Source of the DNA: Tritrichomonas musculus
Lineage: Eukaryota; Parabasalia; Tritrichomonadida; Tritrichomonadidae
Direction of reading: 5' to 3'
DNA: 64,000 nt
NCBI GenBank assembly: GCA_039105265.1
Contig: JAPFFF010000011.1
Location: 2,108,001 to 2,172,000 of the forward strand
The notes beneath the pieces are model-generated. The model made no database searches. It had not been told where the DNA came from and saw only the letters and a list, made by a program, of their open reading frames with translations. Position 1 is the first letter of the stretch, and each line of letters begins with the position of its first letter. Below are positions 50,471 to 59,873 of this stretch, in pieces. The position numbers were made by a program, and so were the translations under genes.

Positions 50471-51040
50471 ATGAGTGTTTTGAGAGTTGTTTTTTGTGGT
50501 GATTCAGATGTTGGGAAAACAGCAATGATCAATCGATTTTCTCGAAATGAATTTGATAGTACATTACAACCTACAGTTGCAGCTAATTTTCATAAAGAAC
50601 TTATTCTAAATAATAACCAGTCTATTAACTTAGAAATATGGGATACAGCTGGTGATGAACGTTATAATTCTATTATCCCATTATTTTTTAAAAAGGCTGA
50701 TGCAATAATAATTGTATACGATATTTCAAATAAACAAAGTTTTGAACACTTGAAATTTTGGATAGATACGACTATAGATAATGCACCAAAAGATTCATGT
50801 TTTATAATTGCTGGAAATAAATGTGATAAAGTCGATAACAGAGAAGTAACCAAAGATGAAGGAACAAATTATTCTAAAGATGCCAAAGCTTTTGGATTTA
50901 TTGAAACTTCAGCATTGACCGGAGAAGGTATAATGGAGCTCTTCTCTCTTGCTGCATCTTCGAAATCCAAAAATAATAATGATTCCGATGATTCCAATAA
51001 TTACCTTCAAAGTAATACTGATAAAAAGAAATGTTGTTAA
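50471..51040 (+). CDS. Rab-family small GTPase
   Basis: 189 residues with all G motifs: GDSDVGKT (P-loop), PTVAANF (switch I with the conserved Thr), WDTAGDERY (switch II; the Rab-type D-E-R replaces the Gln of Ras with Asp-Glu), GNKCD and ETSALTGEG. A Ser/Asn/Asp-rich hypervariable tail ends in KKKCC, the double-cysteine geranylgeranylation signal of Rabs. It should cycle on a membrane of the secretory or endocytic pathway; the subtype cannot be fixed. It shares a divergent promoter with the bromodomain gene, with 59 bp between the ATGs. CTCATTAA precedes the ATG directly and could be part of an initiator. Confidence 0.95.
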   Translation: MSVLRVVFCGDSDVGKTAMINRFSRNEFDSTLQPTVAANFHKELILNNNQSINLEIWDTAGDERYNSIIPLFFKKADAIIIVYDISNKQSFEHLKFWIDTTIDNAPKDSCFIIAGNKCDKVDNREVTKDEGTNYSKDAKAFGFIETSALTGEGIMELFSLAASSKSKNNNDSDDSNNYLQSNTDKKKCC

Positions 51041-51063
51041 TGCATTACTTTTTGCTTTTTTTA

Positions 51064-51246
51064 TTACACTATAAATTTTTTGTCATTTTCTTTCAAGAGG
51101 ACGATTGAAAGAATTTTACATAAACCTTGCACATAATTGAACAAGAGAGGTGTAAAATGCTCATCAATTGGTAATTTATCACGCAAGTTACTCACAAAAT
51201 TATCAAATGAAATGTTTATGAACATATACAAAATCTTATAAACCAT
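51064..51246 (-). CDS. Possible small protein, 60 residues
   Basis: An ATG-initiated frame (MVYKILYMFINISFDNFVSN...) with a stop codon immediately upstream. The composition is protein-like (FTPLLFNYVQGLCKILSIVL near the C-terminus) but no family is recognised. It lies convergent to the Rab gene with only 23 bp between stops, in an otherwise empty gap. It may be chance or a decayed gene. Confidence 0.25.
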   Translation of the reverse strand: MVYKILYMFINISFDNFVSNLRDKLPIDEHFTPLLFNYVQGLCKILSIVLLKENDKKFIV

Positions 51247-51650
51247 TGTCTCTTAACTTTAAGCACAAATAACTTGTATTAAGGCATTGAATTCATCAGA
51301 GCAAGAGCAAATTTCTCTTGACTTTTTAAGATCTTATTATTTTGTTTCAAAGCATTCATCACAGAGCTCATTAAAATGCTTATTATTCTAGTATATTCTT
51401 GAAGGGAATATATGCCAAAAAATATTATCAATTTAAAAAATTTTATTTAATCAAATGTTTGTTTAAACTTTTAATAATACATATTCTATTATATTTGCTT
51501 GAAATGGATATTTGGCGCTTATTAAATTAGATTTAATAGTTATTAAATAAAGAGAATTCTATTCATATTACAATATTGATTCAAATATGCAATTCAACTT
51601 TTTCAAAAGTTCAATTTTTTCAATAATTTACAAATTTTCAAACAATATTG
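51247..51650. other. Noncoding gap
   Basis: About 400 AT-rich bases upstream of the 51651 gene. AACTTTTTCA (51596-51605) lies about 45 bp before the ATG; nothing else is recognisable. Confidence 0.45.
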
Positions 51651-53696
51651 ATGAAAAAACACCCAACTTTTGAAGAATTAAAGCAAAATACAATTGATTC
51701 GAATAAGAAAATGAGCTGGTTTTCAGAAAAATATAATAAAATATTTTTTAGTAAATTTGAATCAGATTATTTCGATTGTTGCTGTAATCTGAGGCGAAAT
51801 AGTATCTTTTTAACCAGATACACATACAACATTCCATCTATTATTACAGATGATTGTCTCATTTCAGATTATATCTCTCTTAGTTTAAAAAAATCATTCT
51901 CAAAGCAGGGAATAAGCCCATCATGCGTTCAAGCTGTAACTCATGCTATTTCTAAAATGATTACAAATCCATCATCATTATCAATGTGCATACAAGAGTA
52001 TTTCAAAGAAAATTTCGATGAACAAAAAAAACTTAAAGATAATTTTGATCATTCAGATTTTTATATTTTTACTCATTGCATTTTCCCATCTATTTTTGGA
52101 TATTTTATATTTCCCGATATCATGAAAAATGCTGTTTTATTAATTAAATCATTTTTTTACAATAACAATTACGATTTTGCAACACATTTAATTTGTGCTG
52201 TTTTTGAAAATACACCTGATTTTCTTGGTACTCTTTTCACATTATATGAAGAAAAAAAATTTTTAGAAGATAAGAAAAAAACCTCTATGAAATATTTCAA
52301 TTATTTTATTGAAGCATTATCAGTTGCAAGAACATATTTGACATCGTATCATCATGAAATAATAGAATCAGTACTCGAGGTTGGTAATCATATTTTCCTG
52401 GTAACTTTTGTCAACAACTTGTTCTTACCTCAAATCAAACTTCGTAATTCAAAAGATATTCTAATTCAAATCTTAAATTTTATTTCATCGCATGAAGAAT
52501 CGCCCCCTTTTCAAGTTCTTTTAAAAACTTTATCAGATACAAAATTTTATATGCTTGATGAACTGTCGATACTAGGTGGATTTAATACTATTGATATGAA
52601 ATATTATAATATTTGTTTATCAGGATATGAAATTAAAATACTTTTAAATTTAAATGAATTTTCAGATGATACTTTATTACGTAAAAAAGCATTAGAAAGT
52701 TGCTCCAAAAGTGCATTTTCAAAGTTTACAACAATACCACTTAAAATTTATCCTTCTTTTAATCATTTATACCCTATATCAACAAATAATCAAAATAAAG
52801 TACTAATATTTCCTCCATTTAAAATAGCAGTTTTTAAAAGAGTTAATGAAGAATACCGTAGATGCTTCAATAATATCAAAGCGTACGCAAAAAATTCTGA
52901 AATTGACCAAATTATGTTTTTTGTACCTGAATTAGTAAATCCAAGTAGCGAAAGCAAAGTGAACCAAGTAGTTTCGAAGATGCATTGGGAAAATAATGAC
53001 CATTTTCTCAGGTTTGCTTACGTGGAACTTTCAAATCAATATGCTGAAGCTGCATCTCAGTTTGAAAAGATTATTTCATATAAATTTTGCAAAAATTATT
53101 TCAAAAAAATTAAATACAGCTCAGATTCTCTTTTTGAATGCCAAATTGCGGGATTTAGGTTTGATAAAAATTTGGAATTAACTGATGATTTTGCCTTTCG
53201 AAAGAAAATTTTAAAATTTAATTACAATGAAATTGAACCTTTTACAGACATGACAGATTTTTTTCGTTTTGCTTTTAATCATATTATTGCAACCGAAAGA
53301 GAAATGTACGAAATAATTAAACCTAAATTGGAATTAATGGATAATACAAAATCTGTTATCAACCACATTTTGCAGACATATATTCCTTACATAATTCGAA
53401 AAATTCCTAAATTTATAAATCAATTATCACAAATCGCAAAAGATCTCTATAAATACGATGAAATAAAGCAAGATAAATGCTTCTTTTTACTTCTTTTCTC
53501 CATTATTGATACTTGGAAGGCCTTTTTCGATACTTTTTGCATATTTTTTTCATTTTTTTCAAAGGAAGTATCAGGTACTTCACTTTTGGCAAACCAAATT
53601 AAAAAATCATGGGGAAGAGTTCGTAACTGTTTCCAAAATGTTGTTTACAAAGAAGCACCTTCAATTGAAGAATACATAAATAGCTTGTTATTATAA
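51651..53696 (+). CDS. Trichomonad hypothetical protein, 681 residues
   Basis: The first ATG is at 51651 (MKKHPTFEELKQNTIDSNKK). The protein is Phe-, Lys- and Asn-rich and looks all-helical throughout, with no signal peptide, coiled-coil run or known catalytic motif. Hydrophobic helices such as FTHCIFPSIFGYFIFPDIM and FFLLLFSIIDTWKAFFDTFC are interrupted by charges, so a soluble helical-repeat fold fits better than a membrane protein. The layout suggests a GAP-like or scaffolding helical bundle, but I cannot name a family. The stop is TAA followed by AA, as at other trichomonad 3' ends. Confidence 0.7.
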   Translation: MKKHPTFEELKQNTIDSNKKMSWFSEKYNKIFFSKFESDYFDCCCNLRRNSIFLTRYTYNIPSIITDDCLISDYISLSLKKSFSKQGISPSCVQAVTHAISKMITNPSSLSMCIQEYFKENFDEQKKLKDNFDHSDFYIFTHCIFPSIFGYFIFPDIMKNAVLLIKSFFYNNNYDFATHLICAVFENTPDFLGTLFTLYEEKKFLEDKKKTSMKYFNYFIEALSVARTYLTSYHHEIIESVLEVGNHIFLVTFVNNLFLPQIKLRNSKDILIQILNFISSHEESPPFQVLLKTLSDTKFYMLDELSILGGFNTIDMKYYNICLSGYEIKILLNLNEFSDDTLLRKKALESCSKSAFSKFTTIPLKIYPSFNHLYPISTNNQNKVLIFPPFKIAVFKRVNEEYRRCFNNIKAYAKNSEIDQIMFFVPELVNPSSESKVNQVVSKMHWENNDHFLRFAYVELSNQYAEAASQFEKIISYKFCKNYFKKIKYSSDSLFECQIAGFRFDKNLELTDDFAFRKKILKFNYNEIEPFTDMTDFFRFAFNHIIATEREMYEIIKPKLELMDNTKSVINHILQTYIPYIIRKIPKFINQLSQIAKDLYKYDEIKQDKCFFLLLFSIIDTWKAFFDTFCIFFSFFSKEVSGTSLLANQIKKSWGRVRNCFQNVVYKEAPSIEEYINSLLL

Positions 53697-53875
53697 AAAG
53701 TAAAGATTGTTATTTTTAATAAAAGATAATATAATTATAAAAAGATATTATTTTCATATCCGTAAGCCATTACAAAAAAAAAGGCATCAAATAAAATAGA
53801 AAATATAAATATTCATTAAACAAAAAACGAAGTTTAAAAAAGATAACAAATATAAAAAACAAAAAACCTGAAAAA

Positions 53876-54856
53876 TTATTCAATATTATGTGGAAGCATC
53901 ATAATAAAGGTTTCAACATCAGGAAGAGTAGCTCGTGACAACCATTTTTTGGCTTGATTAAATGTTTCTTTATCTGTTTGTTCAAAAACAGAATTTTTCT
54001 TTTTATTTACCAGATCTTTAACGACATTATGAATATCTTCAATGCAATAATATAACTGTTTTGGATCTTCTAAACAAACTAACTTTGTTACAATTTCATT
54101 TTGAAAAGTTCTATTTAAGCAATTTAACGAATAAATCATTATTGCAGTGGCTATCGTTGATGGCTTGAATCTTAAAAATCCTGAAAATTGAAGATGAATA
54201 TCACTTAATGTCCATAGCAACATTAAAAGAGGACGATCACAAGCCATATTTTCTTCTAAAAGACTAATGAAATCACTAACATTTGGAATATTTATATTAT
54301 TATCAATAGATTCCAGAATTATTTCTTCAAAGTTATGAAATTGCTCCTGATTGAATAAATCTCCACATTTTGAAATGATTTGATTAATCCGAATAACGTT
54401 TGGACAATAAAATTTTGTACTTATCCATAATGAAACCCCTCCTATTAGTTGCATTTGACTCTTTGTGATTGAAATACTTTGTAAAGATCGATCAATGATA
54501 GCAACAGAACTGTACATAACACTTCTTCTAAGAGAAAAGTCATTACATAAAATAGCAATCCATTCAACAACACGATATCGAAAATTTGGCGTAAGCCCTG
54601 AGTGAATTAAATCTGACATAACTGCTTCTGATGATAATTGTCTTTTGTATAACGATTCAAGTATTTCTGATAGATATGTTATATTTGGAGTTATTACTAC
54701 TCTCCTAGGTGTAAAAGATTGACGCGAGCGACTATGATTACCTTTAAGACCGGCGTTTGACGAAATATTTTCCATCCCTGCGAATACATCAAAAGACTGT
54801 CGATTAAATACTGAAGGAGAAAAGGAAGGCCTTCGGCAGTTCCTATTTCTTCTCAT
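53876..54856 (-). CDS. Cyclin-like protein
   Basis: 326 residues. After a basic, Ser-rich N-terminus (about 1-55) comes a cyclin N-terminal box at about 60-190: FRYRVVEWIAILCNDFSLRR (the R...W region that contacts the CDK), then YSSVAIIDRSLQ and GGVSLWISTKFYCPN, the last matching the cyclin A/B-type LACKY...P segment. A second helical box fills about 195-300. It should activate a cyclin-dependent kinase. The type (A/B-like versus others) is uncertain because the LxxxIASKYEE consensus is degenerate. No destruction box of RxxL form is evident in the N-terminus beyond weak candidates. Confidence 0.8.
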   Translation of the reverse strand: MRRNRNCRRPSFSPSVFNRQSFDVFAGMENISSNAGLKGNHSRSRQSFTPRRVVITPNITYLSEILESLYKRQLSSEAVMSDLIHSGLTPNFRYRVVEWIAILCNDFSLRRSVMYSSVAIIDRSLQSISITKSQMQLIGGVSLWISTKFYCPNVIRINQIISKCGDLFNQEQFHNFEEIILESIDNNINIPNVSDFISLLEENMACDRPLLMLLWTLSDIHLQFSGFLRFKPSTIATAIMIYSLNCLNRTFQNEIVTKLVCLEDPKQLYYCIEDIHNVVKDLVNKKKNSVFEQTDKETFNQAKKWLSRATLPDVETFIMMLPHNIE

Positions 54857-54866
54857 TTATATAAAA

Positions 54867-54874
54867 TTTAACGT
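54867..54874 (-). promoter_or_regulatory. ACGTTAAA element upstream of the cyclin gene
   Basis: The cyclin coding strand reads ATACGTACGTTAAA, ending 10 bp before the ATG at 54856. It is a variant of the AACGTTTA element seen at the flagellar and Myb genes. Confidence 0.3.
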
Positions 54875-55102
54875 ACGTATATTTCGTTTTTTTACGAGAA
54901 ATGGCAGTTTTAATTGGTCTCCAAACATAAATCAATGATTTTCATTGATATTTATGATGATCTTGAAGTTAAAATACTGGAAATTTCTGAAATATAATGC
55001 TTCTATCAAATAAATAAATATATATATTTATTATTACTAATAAATGAGAAAGTTAGGATGATTTCACAAATACTATTTGTGAAGATTACATCATTTGAGA
55101 TT

Positions 55103-55537
55103 TTATTTAAAATGAAGATTCATTTGATTGCCTCTTCGAAAGAATCCGCATTTTATATAAAAATCTTTTTTATCATCAACGCAATCCAACACAAGACGAA
55201 TACAATTATTTTCTTTTCCATCTTGAATGAGTCTTTCCATAAGCTTATATCCTACTCTTTTTCCACGCCACTTTTCATCAACAACAATATCTTCAATATG
55301 ACCAAAATTAACACCATTAAAAAAGAACTTCCGTTCAAGAAGAAGTGTCCCACTACAAACAAGATTGTTCTCGATTTCTCCAACAAAGACATGCTTTTGA
55401 GGAGTTTTTTGAAAATCGTTGTAAACTTGATCAAAGAAGTCTTTACTAAAATTTTGAACAGGAGCAAGTTGATTCAATAATTGAAGAAATCCTTTATTAT
55501 AATCAGATCTCTGCAGTTTCCTAAAAGAAATAGACAT
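55103..55537 (-). CDS. GNA1: Glucosamine-6-phosphate N-acetyltransferase
   Basis: From the ATG at 55537 the protein has 144 residues (MSISFRKLQRSDYNKGFLQLL). An upstream open stretch lacks an ATG and is excluded. It matches GNA1 along its length: the N-terminal RxLxxxDYxKGFLxLLxQL, then VGEIENNLVCSGTLLLERKF, HIEDIVVDEKWRGKRVGYKL (the acetyl-CoA pyrophosphate loop) and LVLDCVDDKKDFYIKCGFFR (family form L-x-C...N/D...FY-K-G). It should acetylate glucosamine-6-phosphate with acetyl-CoA in the cytosol (EC 2.3.1.4), on the route to UDP-GlcNAc for glycosylation and GPI anchors. It is single-domain and of normal length. Confidence 0.92.
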   Translation of the reverse strand: MSISFRKLQRSDYNKGFLQLLNQLAPVQNFSKDFFDQVYNDFQKTPQKHVFVGEIENNLVCSGTLLLERKFFFNGVNFGHIEDIVVDEKWRGKRVGYKLMERLIQDGKENNCIRLVLDCVDDKKDFYIKCGFFRRGNQMNLHFK

Positions 55538-55843
55538 TTTAAAAAGGAAATCGGATTTGCCCGACGCAGTTAAGGTCAAAATTGGCCTTTATCGTACCTC
55601 ATAATTTTATTATAAAAACAAAACAAAAAAAAAAAACATATTCGTTGTTAAAAAAGTGAAACATTTAAGATTAGATTTGTATTCAGATAAAAAAAGATGA
55701 CACAAACCACTTTCGAATTCATAAAAATATCACATTACTATAATAGAACAATACGCATCAATAAAAAATAAATATTCATATTTGAAATAAAAAAACTTCA
55801 TCATATCAAACAAATTTTTGGAATTTCCCTCTTAAATTAAGCT
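55538..55843. other. Noncoding gap
   Basis: 306 AT-rich bases between the GNA1 start and the IBD protein stop, both on the minus strand. Long A runs are present and no motif is supported. Confidence 0.45.
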
Positions 55844-56656
55844 TCATCCAAAAGTAAAAAATTCTTCTTTTTCATTATCATCATCAATAAGCCAATCTAA
55901 AGGATAACAAGCACAAACATCTTGGTACATTTCTTTATGCTTGTCATATGAGCATTCCTTTTGCGGTGGCTCTAGAATTTGAACATGGCGTTCAGCTGGA
56001 TCTGGAGTTGCAGCAGCAGGATTTGGATCAAGAGGCTCACTTGGAGATAATGAAGACTCAGGAACACCAAATATAGCAGTAATTTCAGATCTGCAAACAG
56101 GCGGTATAAATTGTGGCATTGGTGGAAAGTATGGTTGAGGTGAAATTGTTGTTTGGTGTGTTGCGGGAAGAGGGCTTATATAACCAATTCTATTTGATGG
56201 CAATGGGGAAGCAATTTGCCTTCTTCGTATTGTCCACATTCTAAGCTCTACAAAATTTCCTTTTAAAAATGGAATAGCTTTAATTAAAGAGGAAGAACCT
56301 TCAGTTTTAATAGGAGCCGTTGAATATCCCATTTTAGCAAGAGCACCATTGATGGAAGACTTGCATTTATTAATAAGAAGCCTAAGTTGCCTTGTATTAA
56401 TAGCAATATCCCATCCCATCCAGCATACGCCGCAAACAAGATAACGTTTCCAATCATCGTTTGAATTTCTTGAACAATATTTGTGAATTGCATAAAGAGC
56501 GTCACGGAGTGAAGTAATTCTCTGATATCTTTTGAATTTTGTGTCTGAAGACATAAGTTCATTCCTTAAGTCTATATATCCTTGGCGATCTGATTCGCTG
56601 AGCAACTCGAAAAAGGCTGGATTAACAGATTTGTCTTCGGGAAAGCTTATTTCCAT
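55844..56656 (-). CDS. Initiator-binding-domain (IBD) transcription factor, IBP39-like
   Basis: 270 residues. Residues about 15-135 match the trichomonad-specific IBD winged-helix domain of Trichomonas vaginalis IBP39, especially YLVCGVCWMGWDIAINTRQL followed by the recognition helix LINKCKSSINGALAKMGYS. In T. vaginalis this fold binds the Inr that replaces the TATA box and recruits RNA polymerase II. Here the rest differs from IBP39. There is a Pro-rich middle (PLPATHQTTISPQPYFPPMP, then PPVCRSEI), a Pro/Ala segment and an acidic end with YPLDWLIDDDNEKEEF, which looks like an activation or docking peptide. This gene is the strongest single lineage marker in the window. Confidence 0.85.
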   Translation of the reverse strand: MEISFPEDKSVNPAFFELLSESDRQGYIDLRNELMSSDTKFKRYQRITSLRDALYAIHKYCSRNSNDDWKRYLVCGVCWMGWDIAINTRQLRLLINKCKSSINGALAKMGYSTAPIKTEGSSSLIKAIPFLKGNFVELRMWTIRRRQIASPLPSNRIGYISPLPATHQTTISPQPYFPPMPQFIPPVCRSEITAIFGVPESSLSPSEPLDPNPAAATPDPAERHVQILEPPQKECSYDKHKEMYQDVCACYPLDWLIDDDNEKEEFFTFG

Positions 56657-56809
56657 TCAAAATTATTAAAAAAGTGTCGTTTCATCAAACAAAAAAACAA
56701 ACAAAGTTTGAACCGCTTGGTTAAAATTCACCATATAAAAAATGATAAAATTAATTCAAAAATATTATTTTTAATAGAAAATTTTGAAAGTAAAAAGTGA
56801 ATTACTAAA

Positions 56810-57817
56810 ATGGGGAAATACGTAAATCCTCATTCATTAATAGGAGATACATGGCTTAATGCTTGTTATTATTCCAGCAAGTATGAAAATATAATGGGAG
56901 GTTTTATTAAAATTATTTTTGGTTGGACAGAGCCTCAATTTTTGATTACTTGTTGTTTAGTATTCTTGATTATTCTACCTCTTATTTTCCTTATTCGCCC
57001 AGATGATGCATACACCAAAACATCACGACTTTATAATATTTCTAGGCTTTCAATACTTACTTTCTTTCATAGGATTGTTTATATCTTTATCTTATTATGG
57101 CCAATTTCTTTATTAATTAATCAAACTCCACCATGTAGTGGAGAATTAAATCGAAATCGAATTCATTTTGTTTTTTCCGAGGATTTTAATTCAACAAATC
57201 TTCCTTCGACTTGGTTTTGCAGCATTTGTTTTATTATTTTATATTTTTCTTCATTTTTACCAGCATCTAGTCGAAAATATTCTTTTATTTTTTATATATT
57301 TTTGCTATTTTTAGCTACTCATTATGTTTTCGTTGGGGATATGTCATTCGCACAAGCCTTTATATCACTTTGCTTATCATATGTTATACATTTCTATTCA
57401 ATGAGAGTTCCTTTCGTTTTAATTCATATCGAAAACATAATTTTACCAATCTTTTTCATTATTGTCTTTTTAATTAAAAAACCTTTGTTTCTAGACAATC
57501 TTCGAAACAAAAAAATCGCCAATACCACATACAATAATGATGATGGAAAAGGAAATTTACGCCACGCATTAATGACATTTTCACTTTGGATTGCTGACGT
57601 TTTTATGCTTTCAAGATATCATTGCACTCGTGCAGGGCGTATTAATATCGGAAGACCTATAGATTTAGAATTTGAAGCAGATTTCAATTCAAAGAGCTTT
57701 TTCACTGCAACTGAAGCAGAAAGTGATTTTTGGAAGAATCTTAAATCTGATTTAATCGATTCTTTTGTCGGAATTTTATTATTTTTCATCGGATTTATAA
57801 CTCAACATCTCTTTTGA
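56810..57817 (+). CDS. PAP2 / sphingomyelin-synthase-like membrane protein with degenerate active site
   Basis: 335 residues with about six membrane segments (near 43-62, 84-103, 134-152, 157-176, 182-198 and 200-222) and a possible tail segment at the C-terminus. The order of landmarks recalls the PAP2/SMS lipid phosphatase and transferase superfamily: a CSGE...S region near 109-130, LPSTWFCSICF (131-141) where PSGH/SGHT is expected, and THYVFVGDMSFAQAFISLCL (170-189) where the HxxxD motif is expected. The first-motif His is missing, and the His171-Asp177 spacing is longer than usual, so catalysis is doubtful. It is divergent from the IBD gene across 153 bp. It may be an ER or Golgi lipid enzyme or a pseudo-enzyme. 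Confidence 0.5.
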   Translation: MGKYVNPHSLIGDTWLNACYYSSKYENIMGGFIKIIFGWTEPQFLITCCLVFLIILPLIFLIRPDDAYTKTSRLYNISRLSILTFFHRIVYIFILLWPISLLINQTPPCSGELNRNRIHFVFSEDFNSTNLPSTWFCSICFIILYFSSFLPASSRKYSFIFYIFLLFLATHYVFVGDMSFAQAFISLCLSYVIHFYSMRVPFVLIHIENIILPIFFIIVFLIKKPLFLDNLRNKKIANTTYNNDDGKGNLRHALMTFSLWIADVFMLSRYHCTRAGRINIGRPIDLEFEADFNSKSFFTATEAESDFWKNLKSDLIDSFVGILLFFIGFITQHLF

Positions 57818-57995
57818 AACAACTCATTTCAAACGAGTTTCAATTTTTTTTATTCATGTGTTTTATAGATTTTCTTTTTTAAATAAATAAAATAAACTAA
57901 AGAGAAAGCATGCATTTATTTATTTCAAATTTTCAGAAAAGATAATATGTTATAATTTTTAATATTTTAAGAAATAGAATAATCAATTAATAATT

Positions 57996-59852
57996 TTATA
58001 AGACAATAATTTCATCCGGATTGCGTCTTTCATTTTCATCTCTCTTTAATTCATCTTCTTTCTTTTGCTTAGCAATTTTGGTACATTCGAGTTTGACTTG
58101 AAGAAGTCTTCTCAAAGATTGGAACATTTCTAACTGTTTTTGGTTTGATTCTGTTTCACTTCCGATAGTTTTCTTCTGTTCTTTGAGATCTTGAGTTTGC
58201 TTTTTAAGATCTCTAGCAGCTTTTTGGAAATAATTAGAATAAGTTTTGATGTCTTTAGAAACAGGGTTTCCTGTTTCAGTGGCATCTTGCTCTTCACGAA
58301 CTCTTTTCATTATTCTCTGTTGATTATTCAACATTTGTAAAACATTATGATACTTAGATTGGTAAGTTCCAATTTCATTACGAATCTTTTTAGATTCTTC
58401 ATCCAATTCCATACATACAGAATCATATTCTGAAACTGCATTTTGATACCTTTGCTTTGATTGCAAATACTTACTTTCAATTGCTGCTTTTTTCTTTCTT
58501 GTATCTTGCAAAGCTGAAACAAGTGGTTTCAATTCTGTTTGTCTAGCTTGAATGCTTCTTTGGATTTCTTTAGAAATTGATGACATCTCTTCTAAAGTCT
58601 TTCCTTTCATGTCATCAAGATCTGCCTTTGTTGCAGATACTTTTTCAAGCTGAGCTCGAGCTTCTCTAAAGCCACCAACGCCTCTTTCATGCTCGATTCG
58701 ACTAATTTCATGTTGGGTTTTTTCATATTGTTGAGTAACAATTTCTTCTGTTCTCATCATAATAGCGAGTTCTTTTCTAAATGTTGCCAAATTGGCTTGG
58801 AATTGTTTATAGTTCTCATTCTTACTCTTCAACTCTCTAACATAAGCTGCAAATTGAGTTGGAGATGGAACTTCAATTGCTCCATCTTGTTGCTTTTGGG
58901 CTAATTGCTCTTCAGCTTCTTGATGAGCTTTTTTCATATCTGATAATTGCCTTTTCTTCTGTTCTAACCTTTTTCTTGCAGCAGCAACTTGCTGTTGAGG
59001 AATTGCAATCCCTTTATCATCTGTTGTATTTTTTCCTGCATTTTGAAGACTTGCTAACTCATTTTTTAAGAAAACGAGTTTTTCTTCCATATGCTTTTTG
59101 ACATTTTTAATGTCATCTTCGGCTGCTTGCTGTCTTTTTTCTAAATTTCTCTTTGCTATTATGAGTTTTTGAAGTTCTTCGCTTAAACTTAACTCTCTAT
59201 CATTAGCTTCACGAAGCTTTCTAGTCCATTTGAGCATTTCATCTAAGTTTGGAACTTTAGATAATTTTCTCTTAAATCCAGAAACTTTTGTAGCTAATCT
59301 TGCTTTATCTGCTTCGAGGTTCGATTGTGTCTTCTTTAATTCTTCGACATTTGTACTTCCAACTTCTTCATATTCAGCTAATGTAGTTTCAAAACGCTCT
59401 TGCAATTCATTAAGCTGCCCAATTAATTCAGACACTGTTTGGTCAACTTTAATTTCTTCTGGAATTGGAACTTCTTCTGCAAATTTAGCCTTATAGGCTC
59501 TTTTTTTCATACCCTCAAAATCACTTAAAAGCCAATGCATAACTGGGTAAATCAAATCTTTATCTGCATTTGCAAAACGAACATCCCATTCTTCAGGTTC
59601 AACTGGAAACTCGTATTTCATAATTCTTAAGAATTCAGACATTCTATCAACAGTTGCTTCGATTTTCTCTGTACCGATTTTTTCTGGCTGAGTATCACTT
59701 ATTGCATGGAATATTGTATTTAAAAGATCAAGAAGATCTCTTCCTGATAACTCCGAAAACTGGAAAAGGGTAAAGCTCATATCAAGTAAGCTTTTCAAGT
59801 ATCCTACAATTGATTCGACAATATCTTCAGATTGCTGCTTTTGCTCTTCCAT
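57996..59852 (-). CDS. IFT81: Intraflagellar transport protein 81
   Basis: From the ATG at 59852 the protein has 618 residues (MEEQKQQSEDIVESIV). The open extension upstream has an in-frame ATG but an unusual Phe/Lys-rich sequence that is absent from the family. Residues about 1-125 form the IFT81 calponin-homology-like domain, including DKDLIYPVMHWLLSDFEGMK and KRAYKAKFAEEVPIPEE, which line up with PVIYPVLHWLL and KKRAYLARFL of human IFT81. The rest is coiled coil with family landmarks: the VPSPTQFAAYVRELKSKN block, MRTEEIVTQQYEKTQHEISR, GVGGFREARAQLEKVSATKA and LDDMKGKTLEEMSS. With IFT74 it forms the IFT-B tubulin-binding module that carries tubulin into flagella. Confidence 0.95.
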   Translation of the reverse strand: MEEQKQQSEDIVESIVGYLKSLLDMSFTLFQFSELSGRDLLDLLNTIFHAISDTQPEKIGTEKIEATVDRMSEFLRIMKYEFPVEPEEWDVRFANADKDLIYPVMHWLLSDFEGMKKRAYKAKFAEEVPIPEEIKVDQTVSELIGQLNELQERFETTLAEYEEVGSTNVEELKKTQSNLEADKARLATKVSGFKRKLSKVPNLDEMLKWTRKLREANDRELSLSEELQKLIIAKRNLEKRQQAAEDDIKNVKKHMEEKLVFLKNELASLQNAGKNTTDDKGIAIPQQQVAAARKRLEQKKRQLSDMKKAHQEAEEQLAQKQQDGAIEVPSPTQFAAYVRELKSKNENYKQFQANLATFRKELAIMMRTEEIVTQQYEKTQHEISRIEHERGVGGFREARAQLEKVSATKADLDDMKGKTLEEMSSISKEIQRSIQARQTELKPLVSALQDTRKKKAAIESKYLQSKQRYQNAVSEYDSVCMELDEESKKIRNEIGTYQSKYHNVLQMLNNQQRIMKRVREEQDATETGNPVSKDIKTYSNYFQKAARDLKKQTQDLKEQKKTIGSETESNQKQLEMFQSLRRLLQVKLECTKIAKQKKEDELKRDENERRNPDEIIVL

Positions 59853-59866
59853 CTTTAAGTATATTT

Positions 59867-59873
59867 TAAACGT
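59867..59873 (-). promoter_or_regulatory. ACGTTTA element 14 bp upstream of the IFT81 start
   Basis: The coding strand reads TACGTTTAAAA just before the chosen ATG. It is the same core as near the AHI1-like and KAP3 genes. Its position also supports the shorter IFT81 start. Confidence 0.35.

Noticed and set aside
50412-50525. Upstream extension of the bromodomain protein overlapping the Rab gene
   Set aside because: The extension has no ATG and would overlap the Rab coding region; the ATG at 50411 is used.
55538-55579. 14-codon extension of GNA1
   Set aside because: No ATG; the family N-terminus aligns from the ATG at 55537.
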